A stretch of DNA of 64,000 nucleotides from Schaalia sp. JY-X169 (GTDB lineage: Bacteria > Actinomycetota > Actinomycetes > Actinomycetales > Actinomycetaceae): positions 496,001 to 560,000 of the forward strand of contig NZ_CP059675.1 in the NCBI RefSeq assembly GCF_014069575.1. The letters are read 5' to 3'. Both the position numbers and the translations under genes were made by a program. Of this stretch, positions 25,181 through 36,355 are shown piece after piece (position 1 is the stretch's first letter; each line of letters opens with the position of its first letter). Below the pieces are notes generated by a model. The model did not search any database, was not told the DNA's origin, and saw only the letters and a list, made by a program, of their open reading frames with translations.

Positions 25181-26125
25181 CTGACCACGGCAACTGTGGC
25201 CAAGCCGGCGGAGAATCGCCTGCCTGACGCTACCCACAAGACAGAGACTGCACGGAGCAATCCTGCACGGCCGCTGTGGTGGTGGCTCGGCCTGGTGCTG
25301 CTCCTGGGCGTCGTGGTTGTGACGTTCTACCCCGGCATAGTCGACGCATTTAGCCATCCGGTCGAGGACGTTCACAGTCCCGGCATGGCCGACTTCTTCC
25401 CAGAAACGATCATCTGGGATGGCACGTTGTTCGAACTAAACCGACTCACTCTGGCACGGATCATTGCTGCCGCTGTTGTTGCGCTCATCTTTGCCGTGAC
25501 GGCTGCTGGCGTGACACTCCGCCCATCTCGCGGCCAAATGCTGATTGAACTTGGCGTGTCGTTTGTTCGCCAGAACATTGGTATCGAGCTCCTCGGGACT
25601 CGCCGCGGCAAGCGCTACGGTACGCTCCTAGCCTTCACCTTCTTCGGCGTCTTGGGAATGAACCTCACCGGTATCGTTCCGGGAATCAACATCGCAGCAT
25701 CTTCTGTAATGTCAGTTCCACTGGTGTTCGCGATTATCTCGTATGTGACTTTCATCAGTGCGGGTATAAAGGCACGTGGGGGATTGCGCTTCTTCAAGGA
25801 ACAGTTGTTCCCTCCCGGCATCCCGTGGCCCGTGTACTTCCTGCTCACTCCAATCGAACTAATCTCAACTTTCATCGTGCGACCCGCTACGTTGGCTATT
25901 CGTCTTCTGGCTAACATGATTGCCGGCCACATGCTCCTAGCCCTGACATACTTCGGAACCCAGGTGCTGCTGATTGGCGTCGGAGCCCTGGTTCCCGTGT
26001 CCGCACTGACCCTGGCCGCAGCCGTGGTAATGACTCTGTTTGAGATGTTCGTGGCAGTACTGCAGGCCTATGTGTTTACCATCTTGACTGCCGTCTACAT
26101 CAAGATGTCAGTCGAAGCCCACTAA
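25181..26125 (+). CDS. atpB: ATP synthase subunit a, possible CTG start
   Basis: Integral Fo subunit that forms the proton half-channels. The essential Arg is in ATLAIRLLANMIAGHM, followed by a late helix MTLFEMFVAVLQAYVFTIL. A perfect GGAGGT (25170-25175) lies five bases before an in-frame CTG at 25181. The nearest usual starts are GTG 25124 upstream, without a clear binding site, and GTG 25196, 20 bases from GGAGGT. CTG initiation is therefore the best reading of the signal, though annotators would choose a GTG. From 25181 the protein has 314 residues. It is the first gene of the complete atpBEFHAGDC operon. Confidence 0.9.
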   Translation: MTTATVAKPAENRLPDATHKTETARSNPARPLWWWLGLVLLLGVVVVTFYPGIVDAFSHPVEDVHSPGMADFFPETIIWDGTLFELNRLTLARIIAAAVVALIFAVTAAGVTLRPSRGQMLIELGVSFVRQNIGIELLGTRRGKRYGTLLAFTFFGVLGMNLTGIVPGINIAASSVMSVPLVFAIISYVTFISAGIKARGGLRFFKEQLFPPGIPWPVYFLLTPIELISTFIVRPATLAIRLLANMIAGHMLLALTYFGTQVLLIGVGALVPVSALTLAAAVVMTLFEMFVAVLQAYVFTILTAVYIKMSVEAH

Positions 26126-26176
26126 TCCAAACAACTGATCCCAACCAAAACCAAGTAACAACAGAAGGAAGAAACG

Positions 26177-26380
26177 ATGACCGGTTCCATCACTATTCTG
26201 GGCTACGGCCTTGCAACACTCGGCCCGGGCCTCGGCATCGGCATCCTGGTTGCGCGTACACAGGAAGCCACAGCACGCCAACCCGAGGTCGCTGGTCGCC
26301 TCTTTACGAACATGATTATCGGTGCATCCCTAATCGAGGCCCTTGCCCTGATCGGCTTCGTTCTGGCATTTATTGTCTGA
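26177..26380 (+). CDS. atpE: ATP synthase subunit c
   Basis: 67 residues forming a two-helix hairpin. The first helix is glycine-rich (GPGLGIGILVA), the polar loop is RQPE, and the proton-carrying Glu54 is in SLIEALALIGFVLAF. The residues around the Glu give no sign of a sodium-binding site. AGAAGGAAGAA upstream is a strong binding site, fitting the high copy number. The stop overlaps atpF. Confidence 0.95.
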   Translation: MTGSITILGYGLATLGPGLGIGILVARTQEATARQPEVAGRLFTNMIIGASLIEALALIGFVLAFIV

Positions 26381-26949
26381 TGGTTGCAACCATGCCGTTT
26401 CCAGCTGAGGCCGCAGCCGTAGGTGGCCTTGATGTTTTGATTCCGCCGGTTTATGAGATCTTCTGGTCGGCGCTAATCATGCTTGGGCTGTGGTTGGTGC
26501 TGGGCAAAGCGCTTCCGAAAATCTACGGAATGATAGATGACCGCCGCGAGATGATCGACGCGGGACTCGATGCTGCCGACAAGGCGAAAGAGGATGCTTC
26601 ACTCGCGAAGCGTGAGCGTGAAGAAGTTCTTCGCAAGGCGCAGGAAGAGGCCCGGGAGATCCGCGGTGACGCACAGAAGGACGCAGGCCGAATTGTGGCC
26701 CAAGGTCGCCATGAAGCCCAGGCTGAAGCAGCTCGAATTACCGAAGCTGCAAGCCGTCACATCGCCACGGAGCGCGCTGCTGCCGCAATATCATTGCGTC
26801 AAGATGTGGGTACTCTAGCGACACAGCTGGCAGAGCGCATCGTTGGCGAACAGCTCACAAATGAAGAACTGTCACAGCGTGTAATCGACAGGTTCATGAG
26901 CGATGTTGAGGCCGACTTGGCTTCGACCCCCACGGGAGCGGATGCCTAG
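26380..26949 (+). CDS. atpF: ATP synthase subunit b
   Basis: 189 residues: one N-terminal membrane helix (IFWSALIMLGLWLVLGKALP) and then a long charged coiled coil (REREEVLRKAQEEAREIRG) that makes the peripheral stalk. Start at 26380 overlaps the atpE stop (TGATG); a second ATG at 26392 is possible. The stop overlaps the atpH start. Confidence 0.93.
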   Translation: MVATMPFPAEAAAVGGLDVLIPPVYEIFWSALIMLGLWLVLGKALPKIYGMIDDRREMIDAGLDAADKAKEDASLAKREREEVLRKAQEEAREIRGDAQKDAGRIVAQGRHEAQAEAARITEAASRHIATERAAAAISLRQDVGTLATQLAERIVGEQLTNEELSQRVIDRFMSDVEADLASTPTGADA

Positions 26950-27761
26950 TGGGAGCGGAACAGCAGTCGAACCTTCAGGCCGCACGCGACCTGCTTCACC
27001 GGGACATCAAGATTGGTCCCCAGGGTGAAGCAGTCGGTGCTGAGCTGTTTGGTGTTTACGACACGCTGAGCCAGAACCGGCGCCTCCTGCGGGCACTGAC
27101 GGACCCTGGCCGAACGCCAGTTGACCGAGTGAACCTCGCTGAGAGTGTTTTCTCCGCGCGGGTTGGCTCAGTCACCATGGCAGTGATCTCCCTGCTGGTA
27201 GGCCAGCACTGGGGTCATCAGGACCAACTGGGGACCACAATTCGTGAACTCGGCATGGACGCGTATGTTCTCGCAGAGGATTACGAGAAGAACCCCGACC
27301 TCAGCCAGCAGCTTGTGGATGCCTACGCGCTGATTGCCAGCAACCGCGACTTGCGGATTCAACTGTCTGACTTGGGGGAGGGTGACGCCGACCAGAGAGC
27401 CGCCCTCGCGGGGAAAATTTTTGAGGGCCACGTCAGCCCAATCGCGCAGAAGCTAATTATGCGGGCAGCCCACGACGTGCGCTACGGGCACCTAGTGCAA
27501 CTGCTTCGGCGAATGGCGGCACGGGCTTCTGACATGAATGGCAGGGCACTGGTGGTATGTAGTACTGCTCGTCCATTGACTGAGGCCCAGGCAGCCCGGA
27601 TGGCATCACTTGCTGAGCGGAAGTGGGGACGTCCCGTGGACATGGCGCAAGTGGTTGACCCATCGTTGATCGGCGGCTTCCGTCTCGATATAGGCGAGGA
27701 ATCAATCGACACCTCGATCCGTACGGATATTGCCATGGCACGTCTGGCCATGGCTAAGTAG
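26949..27761 (+). CDS. atpH: ATP synthase subunit delta
   Basis: 270 residues, the long actinobacterial size. It starts at a GTG overlapping the atpF stop (TAGTG). The conserved C-terminal part VCSTARPLTEAQAARMASLAERKWGRPV, then DPSLIGGFRLDIG, identifies OSCP/delta, which links the stalk to F1. Confidence 0.93.
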   Translation: MGAEQQSNLQAARDLLHRDIKIGPQGEAVGAELFGVYDTLSQNRRLLRALTDPGRTPVDRVNLAESVFSARVGSVTMAVISLLVGQHWGHQDQLGTTIRELGMDAYVLAEDYEKNPDLSQQLVDAYALIASNRDLRIQLSDLGEGDADQRAALAGKIFEGHVSPIAQKLIMRAAHDVRYGHLVQLLRRMAARASDMNGRALVVCSTARPLTEAQAARMASLAERKWGRPVDMAQVVDPSLIGGFRLDIGEESIDTSIRTDIAMARLAMAK

Positions 27762-27812
27762 CAACAGACCTCTCTCACATGACTTGGACACAGAAGCGAT
27801 TAGGAACGATCA

Positions 27813-29444
27813 ATGACTGATCTTGGGATTCGCCCGGAAGACATTCGGGCAGCGTTGGACTCTTACATTGAGTCATTTACGCCCGTGGACGCAACGGCCG
27901 AGCAGGTCGGTCACGTTACTGAAACCGCCGACGGCATCGCGCAGGTTGAAGGTCTTCCGGGAGCGATGGCCAATGAGCTCCTGAAGTTCGAGGACGGAAC
28001 GCTCGGACTCGCGATGAACCTGGAACCGACCAAGATTGGAACGGTCATTCTGGGTGACTTCTCAGGGATTGAAGAAGGTCAAGAAGTTCGCCGCACAGGT
28101 GAGGTCCTCTCAGTTCAGGTTGGCGACGGCTACCTGGGGCGCGTGGTCGATCCCATGGGTAAACCCATCGACGGCCTCGGAGAGATTACGGACCTGGAGG
28201 GACGCCGCGCCCTCGAACTGCAGGCTCCCGGCGTCATGCAGCGTAAGTCGGTGCATGAGCCTTTGCAGACGGGCCTTAAGGCCATTGACTCCATGATCCC
28301 GATTGGCCGTGGACAGCGTCAGCTCATTATCGGTGACCGGCAAACCGGCAAGACTGCCATCGCAATCGATACGATTTTGAATCAGAAGGATAACTGGGCA
28401 ACCGGTGATCCTAAGAAGCAGGTTCGCTGCATCTACGTTGCCGTTGGACAGAAGGCGTCGACAATCGCTGCTGTCCGCAAGACTCTTGCTGATGCTGGTG
28501 CACTGGAGTACACGACCATCGTTGCTGCACCGGCCTCGGACCCCGCAGGATTCAAGTACTTGGCTCCCTACACGGGATCCGCTATCGGCCAGCACTGGAT
28601 GTACGGTGGCAAGCACTGCCTGATTGTCTTTGACGATCTTTCAAAGCAGGCAGAAGCCTACCGCGCAGTGTCACTTCTGCTGCGCCGCCCACCGGGCCGT
28701 GAGGCGTACCCGGGTGATGTTTTCTACCTCCACTCGCGTCTTCTGGAACGTTGCGCGAAGCTGTCGGATGAACTCGGAGGCGGCTCCCTGACGGGTCTGC
28801 CAATCATTGAGACCAAGGCAAACGACGTCTCCGCTTACATTCCGACGAACGTCATCTCCATTACCGACGGGCAGATCTTCCTACAGTCGGACCTTTTCAA
28901 CGCTGACCAGCGCCCGGCGGTTGACGTTGGTGTCTCCGTCTCTCGTGTTGGTGGTGACGCGCAGATCAAGGCGATGAAGAAGGTTGCCGGCACCTTGAAG
29001 TTGACGCTCGCCCAATACCGTTCAATGGCCTCGTTCGCCATGTTTGCTTCCGACCTCGACGCGACTACCCGTGCACAGTTGACACGCGGTGAACACATGA
29101 TGGAGTTGCTGAAGCAGTCCCAGAGCTCCCCGATGAGTGTTGAGGATCAGGTCGCCGTGATCTGGGCAGGTACGAAGGGCTACCTAGACGACCTCGAACT
29201 CAAAGAGGTTCGCCCCTTCCAAGACGGTCTTCTGGACCACTTGCGGGCACACACAGATGTTCTGGAGAGGATCGTCGCTACGGGAACGCTCGAAGAAGAT
29301 CTCGAGAGTGATCTGAAGAGTGCGGTTGAGGACTACCACCAGTCGTTTGTAGTCTCGAAGGATGGGGCAGCAGAGGGCGAAGTTGAGGCCGAGCGTACCC
29401 AAGAAGAGATCGTCCGCACGCGCGGCGGTGCGAAGAAGGACTAG
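27813..29444 (+). CDS. atpA: ATP synthase subunit alpha
   Basis: 543 residues. The P-loop is GDRQTGKT at 174-181, followed by the conserved [13 protein letters not shown]-type segment and the arginine-finger region [17 protein letters not shown]. It is the non-catalytic nucleotide-binding F1 subunit. The C-terminal tail is acidic. Confidence 0.97.
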   Translation: MTDLGIRPEDIRAALDSYIESFTPVDATAEQVGHVTETADGIAQVEGLPGAMANELLKFEDGTLGLAMNLEPTKIGTVILGDFSGIEEGQEVRRTGEVLSVQVGDGYLGRVVDPMGKPIDGLGEITDLEGRRALELQAPGVMQRKSVHEPLQTGLKAIDSMIPIGRGQRQLIIGDRQTGKTAIAIDTILNQKDNWATGDPKKQVRCIYVAVGQKASTIAAVRKTLADAGALEYTTIVAAPASDPAGFKYLAPYTGSAIGQHWMYGGKHCLIVFDDLSKQAEAYRAVSLLLRRPPGREAYPGDVFYLHSRLLERCAKLSDELGGGSLTGLPIIETKANDVSAYIPTNVISITDGQIFLQSDLFNADQRPAVDVGVSVSRVGGDAQIKAMKKVAGTLKLTLAQYRSMASFAMFASDLDATTRAQLTRGEHMMELLKQSQSSPMSVEDQVAVIWAGTKGYLDDLELKEVRPFQDGLLDHLRAHTDVLERIVATGTLEEDLESDLKSAVEDYHQSFVVSKDGAAEGEVEAERTQEEIVRTRGGAKKD

Positions 29445-29446
29445 GA

Positions 29447-30376
29447 ATGGGTGGTCAACAGAGGGTCTACAAGCAGAAGATCCGCGCAACTGAAACGCTT
29501 GAAAAAGTCTTCAGAGCGATGGAGATGATTGCTGCTTCTCGAATCGGTGCCGCACGTAAGCGCGCAGTCGAAGCAGATCCTTACACGCGTGCCCTGACGG
29601 CGGCCGTTGCGGCCGTTGCGGTGCACTCGGACATCCACCATCCGCTCACACAGGAACGTTCTGATACGAACAGGGTTGCAGTTCTTGCCATTTCCTCGGA
29701 CCGCGGATTGGCCGGGGCGTACTCGGCAACAATATTGCGTGAAACGGCACGGCTGATGGAAGAACTCCGCGAGGACGGGAAGGAGCCCGTTCTCTTCACC
29801 TCCGGTAAGCGGGCGGCGCAGTTCTTCAGATTCCGTGGCATCCCAATTGAGAAAGCCTGGGAGGGCGACTCGGACCGTCCGTCCGAAGAACGTATGTACG
29901 AGGTCGGTGACACACTACTCAAGTACTTCCTCGATCCAAACCCTGCAACAGGTGTGGCTGCGGTTGAAATTGTCTTCACCAGGTTCATTTCCATGGTGAA
30001 GCAGATACCTGAAATCCGCCAGATCGTGCCGCTTAGGGTCGTCGATGCTCCCCAGGGAGAAGGCGAGGGCGAAGGCGAGCTGGGCTTTGGTCCAGATGGT
30101 ACGGGCTTCCCAGAGTATGAGTTCATTCCAGATGTGGACAGCGTTCTCAACACGCTACTTCCTCTTTACGTAACCAATCGCATTGCGACCGCAATGGTCC
30201 AGTCCGCAGCGTCGGAGTTGGCAGCACGTCAGCAGGCAATGCACACGGCAACAGAAAATGCCGGAGACTTGATAACCGATTACACCAGGCTTGCAAATGC
30301 GGCACGCCAGGGTGAAATAACGCAGGAAATTAGCGAAATCGTCTCGGGTGCAGACGCTCTTTCGCAGGCCAACTAG
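29447..30376 (+). CDS. atpG: ATP synthase subunit gamma
   Basis: 309 residues, two bases after atpA. The N-terminal coiled coil (QRVYKQKIRATETLEKVFRAMEMIAASR) and C-terminal helix (NRIATAMVQSAASELAARQQAM) form the rotor shaft. A Gly/Glu-rich insertion (GEGEGEGELGFG) lies in the globular part, as in many actinobacterial gammas. Confidence 0.95.
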   Translation: MGGQQRVYKQKIRATETLEKVFRAMEMIAASRIGAARKRAVEADPYTRALTAAVAAVAVHSDIHHPLTQERSDTNRVAVLAISSDRGLAGAYSATILRETARLMEELREDGKEPVLFTSGKRAAQFFRFRGIPIEKAWEGDSDRPSEERMYEVGDTLLKYFLDPNPATGVAAVEIVFTRFISMVKQIPEIRQIVPLRVVDAPQGEGEGEGELGFGPDGTGFPEYEFIPDVDSVLNTLLPLYVTNRIATAMVQSAASELAARQQAMHTATENAGDLITDYTRLANAARQGEITQEISEIVSGADALSQAN

Positions 30377-32135
<1,759 letters not shown>

Positions 32136-32165
32136 TGTTGCAGAGTCACGAAACCGGAGGCGAGC

Positions 32166-32573
32166 ATGAGTGCAGGGATGATTTTTCTTGCTGTCTCCGC
32201 CTTGATCCTCGTGGTTATCCTGGCGATGCTGACCTTCTTGGGACTGCGCGCAGCGATCCTCGTGGGTAGAAAAGCCTCATTTAGTACGTGGATCATTCGG
32301 CCGGGTGACGACCAATGGATTCGTGGTGTAGCGCTCTACGGACAAATCAATCTGGCTTGGTACCGTTTGGCCAGTCCGAGGACGACACCGGACCTGCTAC
32401 TGCCACGGGCCTATCTTGAAGTGGTGGGGGGACCAGTCCCAACAGCGGACAATAGCTACATCATCGTCCGACTCCGCTCCCCTCAAGGTCTCTTCACCCT
32501 TGCGTTGGCGCAGGGAGACGCTGCCGGGCTGATCTCTTGGGTGAACTCCGCACCTCCCGGTCTCCGTGGATAG
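32166..32573 (+). CDS. DUF2550 membrane protein
   Basis: 135 residues: one N-terminal membrane helix (IFLAVSALILVVILAMLTFLGLR), then a soluble domain beginning FSTWIIRPGDDQWIRGVALYG. DUF2550 proteins directly follow atpC in many actinobacteria. The function is unknown. GGAGG precedes the start. Confidence 0.85.
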   Translation: MSAGMIFLAVSALILVVILAMLTFLGLRAAILVGRKASFSTWIIRPGDDQWIRGVALYGQINLAWYRLASPRTTPDLLLPRAYLEVVGGPVPTADNSYIIVRLRSPQGLFTLALAQGDAAGLISWVNSAPPGLRG

Positions 32574-32609
32574 CCAGGGTTCCTAGGTTTCTTCTGAAAG
32601 GGGTACGCG

Positions 32610-33308
32610 TTGCGATTGGTCATAGCCGATTGCTCGGTGGACTACACGGGTCGGCTTGATGCCCATCTGCCGCGTGCAAGACGTCTGCTCATGCTCAAAG
32701 CAGACGGCTCCGTGTTGGTTCATTCCGATGGGGGTTCATACAAGCCACTGAACTGGATGACAGCTCCGTGTGTCCTTACGGAACGCGAACCGGATGAGGA
32801 CGAGTCAGAGCTCGGTGTCGTGGCCGTGTGGACTGTGCAGCCAAAGAAGGTGGATGGTGCCCTACTTATCCGCATCTACGAGAAGATCGCGGAAGTTGTC
32901 GAGGAGCTGGGGGAGGACCCCGGCCTGCGCAAGGATGGGGTAGAGGCCCACCTCCAAGAGCTCCTGGCAGAACAGGTTTCCACCATTCTCGGACCGGGGT
33001 GGCGCCTGCAACGTCGTGAGCACCCAACGCCGATTGGTCCTGTCGACCTAATGGTCTATGACCCGCAGGGGCATCCTGTCGCTATAGAGGTCAAGAGGCG
33101 CGGCGGCATCGACGGAGTCGAGCAATTGACCCGCTACTTGGATCTTCTGGGGCGGGAAGAGCGCTACAAGGAGATTCGAGGAATCTTTGCGGGTCAAGAA
33201 CTAACTAATCAGGCCAAAGTTCTTGCCGCGGACCGTGGTATTGAGTGTCTAAGCTTGGACTATGCGGCAATGCGGGGAATGGATAACAGTCAGGACCGCC
33301 TGTTCTAG
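32610..33308 (+). CDS. nucS: Mismatch-specific endonuclease NucS (EndoMS)
   Basis: 232 residues from a TTG with GAAAGGGG upstream. The N-terminal dimerisation/DNA domain (LVIADCSVDYTGRLDAHLP) is followed by a RecB-like nuclease core. The core shows the catalytic Asp in IGPVDLMVY and the E-x-K in AIEVKRRGGIDGVEQLTRYL. NucS makes double-strand cuts at G-T, G-G and T-T mismatches and replaces MutS/MutL in actinobacteria. Its intactness means the gene loss elsewhere in the window is not simply explained by losing this repair enzyme. Confidence 0.95.
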   Translation: MRLVIADCSVDYTGRLDAHLPRARRLLMLKADGSVLVHSDGGSYKPLNWMTAPCVLTEREPDEDESELGVVAVWTVQPKKVDGALLIRIYEKIAEVVEELGEDPGLRKDGVEAHLQELLAEQVSTILGPGWRLQRREHPTPIGPVDLMVYDPQGHPVAIEVKRRGGIDGVEQLTRYLDLLGREERYKEIRGIFAGQELTNQAKVLAADRGIECLSLDYAAMRGMDNSQDRLF

Positions 33309-33339
33309 TCAGAGAGTTCCAAACAAAGGCCGAAGGAAA

Positions 33340-34548
33340 ATGAGTGATATTCAGTTACTAACGGGTTCAGTCGTGCTACCTGATAAAACCATCACGAACG
33401 GTGCAGTAGTGATCGAAGGTGAGCTAATAGCCTGGGTCGGAAGCCAGGCGGATCTGCCGGACCGTTACGCGGATGCCTCGCGGCTAGACGCAGACGGGTA
33501 CATTCTCCCGGGCCTCATCGATGTGCACTGCCATGGCGGTGGCGGGGCTTCGTTCCCTGATTCCCTGACTGTGGCTGATGTCGAACAGGCGGCTAATGAA
33601 CACCTGAAATATGGGACAACTACTCTGGTTGCCTCACTTGTCACAGCAGCAATCCCGGTGCTTGAAGAGAGGGCAGGTCTGTTGGCTGACGCCGTTGAGG
33701 CGGGCATCATTGCAGGCATTCATTACGAGGGACCATTCCTCTCTGAGGCGCGCTGCGGAGCTCAGAACCCCGCGTTCCTAGTTCCGGCAACGCCGACCGA
33801 CGCAACGAAGCTAGTAGAGGCGGGCCGCGGGTATGCCGTATCCATCACGCTGGCTCCCGAAAGATGTTTGGACGAGGACGGTCGCGAGGCGGTTCGCCTG
33901 CTGGTTGAGGGAGGGATCCTCCCATCATGGGGTCACTCGGACTGCACGGTTTCGCAAGCAAACGAAGCCGTCGAAATGGGTGTTGACCTGCTTGCAGAGA
34001 ACAAGATCCGCGGAGGCAAGGCCACGGTGACGCACCTGTTTAACGGTATGCCTCCGATGCACCATCGCTCTCCGGGTCCAATTCCGGCATTGTTGTCGAG
34101 CGCTCAGGACGGCGAAATCATTGCTGAGATGATCTGCGATGGGGTGCACCTCGATCCACTGCTGGTCAATGAGGTGGCCCAGATCGTCGGGCGCGACAAT
34201 GCCGTCTTCGTCACGGACTCTATGGCTGCAGCTGGAATGGCTGATGGCGACTACGTCCTCGGACCCAATGCAGTCACAGTTGCCGACGGAGTTGCCCGTC
34301 TGACCGAAGGTGGAAATCTCGCCGGAGGAACTTCGCACATCATGGACCAGGTTCGCATCGCCGTTGTCGACGGGGGTATACCGCTGGAAGATGCCGTGTA
34401 CATGGCAAGCAAGCAGGGAGCTAAGGTCCTGGGTCTTGAGGATCGCGGTGAGATCAAAGTCGGTCTGCGGGCTGATATCCTCGTGGCATCTGATGACTTG
34501 CACCCGGTTCGGGTGTTCCGCAACGGCGCCAGCGTCGTAGCCCAGTAG
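33340..34548 (+). CDS. nagA: N-acetylglucosamine-6-phosphate deacetylase
   Basis: 402 residues from ATG 33340, chosen for AAGGA three bases upstream; an earlier frame extension overlaps nucS. Amidohydrolase metal and substrate residues: HCHGGGG, the Glu in HYEGPFLSEA, the His in WGHSDC and VTHLFNGMPPMHHR, and the catalytic Asp in FVTDSMAAAGM. It removes acetate from GlcNAc-6-P, feeding glycolysis or wall synthesis. nagB is not nearby. With the GH112 locus at 50.6-52.7 kb it fits use of host or wall amino sugars. Confidence 0.93.
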   Translation: MSDIQLLTGSVVLPDKTITNGAVVIEGELIAWVGSQADLPDRYADASRLDADGYILPGLIDVHCHGGGGASFPDSLTVADVEQAANEHLKYGTTTLVASLVTAAIPVLEERAGLLADAVEAGIIAGIHYEGPFLSEARCGAQNPAFLVPATPTDATKLVEAGRGYAVSITLAPERCLDEDGREAVRLLVEGGILPSWGHSDCTVSQANEAVEMGVDLLAENKIRGGKATVTHLFNGMPPMHHRSPGPIPALLSSAQDGEIIAEMICDGVHLDPLLVNEVAQIVGRDNAVFVTDSMAAAGMADGDYVLGPNAVTVADGVARLTEGGNLAGGTSHIMDQVRIAVVDGGIPLEDAVYMASKQGAKVLGLEDRGEIKVGLRADILVASDDLHPVRVFRNGASVVAQ

Positions 34549-34552
34549 GGTC

Positions 34553-34855
34553 GTGCCAAAGTCTCGCGGCTCGAAGCGCGCCCACAACGGGAGGGAACAC
34601 CGCCCTCTCAATATGGACGCGCTGAGGGGCGTGCCCCGCAGTGAGAGCGGGCCGGGCGGAGATAGTTACCAAGTTCAGCATGTAGGAGGTGGCGATAAGA
34701 CGTACATTTGCCCCGGCTGTCTGCAACAGATCCCTGCGGGGACAGAACATGTCGTGGCATGGCCAGAAGATTCGCGCTTTGGGCGCCCTGTGGGCGTGCA
34801 GGCACGCCGACACTGGCACTCTGAGTGCTGGAGGCGAAGGTTGCGTCCCGACTAG
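34553..34855 (+). CDS. Small conserved actinobacterial protein with zinc-type cysteines
   Basis: 100 residues from a GTG four bases after nagA. The C-terminal half has YICPGCLQQIPAGTEHVVAWPED and RRHWHSECWRRR, a C-x2-C...H...C pattern suggesting a zinc site. Similar short proteins are common in actinobacteria and are sometimes labelled ATP/GTP-binding without basis. The N-terminal 40 residues are basic and look disordered. The function is unknown. Confidence 0.7.
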   Translation: MPKSRGSKRAHNGREHRPLNMDALRGVPRSESGPGGDSYQVQHVGGGDKTYICPGCLQQIPAGTEHVVAWPEDSRFGRPVGVQARRHWHSECWRRRLRPD

Positions 34856-35006
34856 GCCGATGAAAAGGGCCTAGCTGTTACTAAAGAGGCGGCTGATTCC
34901 AATGTGGCGTATCTTTGGCGTAGTACAGATTGTGTCCTAGTGCTCGCCATCGAGCCCAATAGCTGGTTTATTCTGTACTAACGCAGTATTTGGGAGGGAA
35001 CTGGCC

Positions 35007-36308
35007 GTGAGCAAGGCGAAAAGATATTCGGTGCCCATCGTGCTCGGCATCATTGCCGTAGCATTGCTGGCTGTTGGCGCTCTGGCACTAACGGTGTGGC
35101 GCCCAGCCCAGCAGGTTAGCGCAACGCACAACCCCACAGAGCCATTTGCCATGACCCGCGCGGGCGTCTTCCCCCTCTATGCGGACAGTGTCAGAATCAA
35201 TGTTACTGCCGAGCCAGACCAAGATGTCTGGCTTGCAGTTGGCAGCCCGGAAGACATCACCGCCTGGTTGCAGGATGAACCCTATGAGGAAATTGTTGGT
35301 CTGCTTGATCTTCAAACCCTCAAGACAATTCCCCACGGGGTTGAGGCGAATCCACAATCTGGAGAAGCTCAATCAGGTCGCGGCGCGGAGAGTGTGGAAG
35401 AGCCACAGTCAGGCGCTCAGGCTGCCAGTCCCATTAGCTCTGACATGTGGGTCGCGGAAAACTATGGGCGTGGCTCTGTCAGTCTCACCCTAAGTGGGGA
35501 CGACATGGGACTGTCAATCCTCGCTGCAACTGACGGAGTGGGCCCCGCGCCAACGTTGACATTGACTTGGCAGACACCGCAATCAAACCTGCTGGCCGTG
35601 GCATCATTCATTGGTGCAGCGATTGCGACGATCATGGCGCTGATTATCGCCGTGTCGCTTGCGGGGGCAGCTCGTCGCCGGGCGTCAAGGTCTGAGGCGC
35701 TGCGGACGCTGGATGAGAGAGCCAGCACCGATACCGCAGAGATTGCTACTCTTCCGGAACTCTCCACGACTGACCACGTCGAGTCCACGAATGCTATTTC
35801 GGTGGAGGCTACTGAGACGGCGGATCCCACGGAGGTGGTCGCAGAAGACGCGGCAGAAACCGTGGAGTCAATCGACCAAGAAGTTGATGACGTGACGCCC
35901 TCGCGCCCCGACGCAGACTCGGCTGGTGATGCAGACTTAGCCGGTGATGCAGACTCAGCCGGTGATGAGGAACTCAGCGTGGCCACGGATGATATGGAAG
36001 CCAAGGACAAGCCGTCCACCAAGGATGATCAACCGTCACGCCTTGAAGCGTCTCGTAGCGAAACGGTCACGACTGATTCGGGAATGATGAACCTTTCTGC
36101 GTTGCAGCAGGGTGGGGGCTCGTTCCCAACCCGTCGAGCATTACGCGACGCGCACCGGCGCGGAGTAAGCCGCCTGGTTGTCGGGGAGCGAGAGTTTACG
36201 ACGACCGCCACACCCACCGAGGAAGACCCCACCCCGGATCGGGTGCTCCACGAGCGCAGCGTGCGACCCAATAAGTGGAGTGAGGCTATGGGTGACGTCG
36301 AGCAGTGA
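35007..36308 (+). CDS. Hypothetical two-helix membrane protein with acidic tail
   Basis: 433 residues from a GTG after GGGAGG. A first membrane helix (VPIVLGIIAVALLAVGALALTV) leads to an external domain of about 180 residues with a WLAVGSPEDITAWL region. A second helix (AVASFIGAAIATIMALIIAVSLA) is followed by a cytoplasmic tail. The tail is rich in Glu, Asp, Thr and Ser and carries three 18-base tandem repeats (35913-35966). The C-terminus is basic. The next gene is a lipoprotein, and the pair may work together at the envelope. No family was recognised. Confidence 0.7.
   Translation: MSKAKRYSVPIVLGIIAVALLAVGALALTVWRPAQQVSATHNPTEPFAMTRAGVFPLYADSVRINVTAEPDQDVWLAVGSPEDITAWLQDEPYEEIVGLLDLQTLKTIPHGVEANPQSGEAQSGRGAESVEEPQSGAQAASPISSDMWVAENYGRGSVSLTLSGDDMGLSILAATDGVGPAPTLTLTWQTPQSNLLAVASFIGAAIATIMALIIAVSLAGAARRRASRSEALRTLDERASTDTAEIATLPELSTTDHVESTNAISVEATETADPTEVVAEDAAETVESIDQEVDDVTPSRPDADSAGDADLAGDADSAGDEELSVATDDMEAKDKPSTKDDQPSRLEASRSETVTTDSGMMNLSALQQGGGSFPTRRALRDAHRRGVSRLVVGEREFTTTATPTEEDPTPDRVLHERSVRPNKWSEAMGDVEQ
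35913..35966 (+). repeat. Three 18-base tandem repeats in coding sequence
   Basis: The unit begins GCAGACTCGGCTGGTGAT and repeats three times with small changes, encoding A-D-S/L-A-G-D units in the acidic tail. Each unit keeps frame, so copy-number change would lengthen or shorten the tail without breaking the protein. Confidence 0.85.
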
Positions 36309-36355
36309 TTTGCCGCCATCCTCGCCGCCCGAGCAGTCTGGAAACGGAGAAAGCC

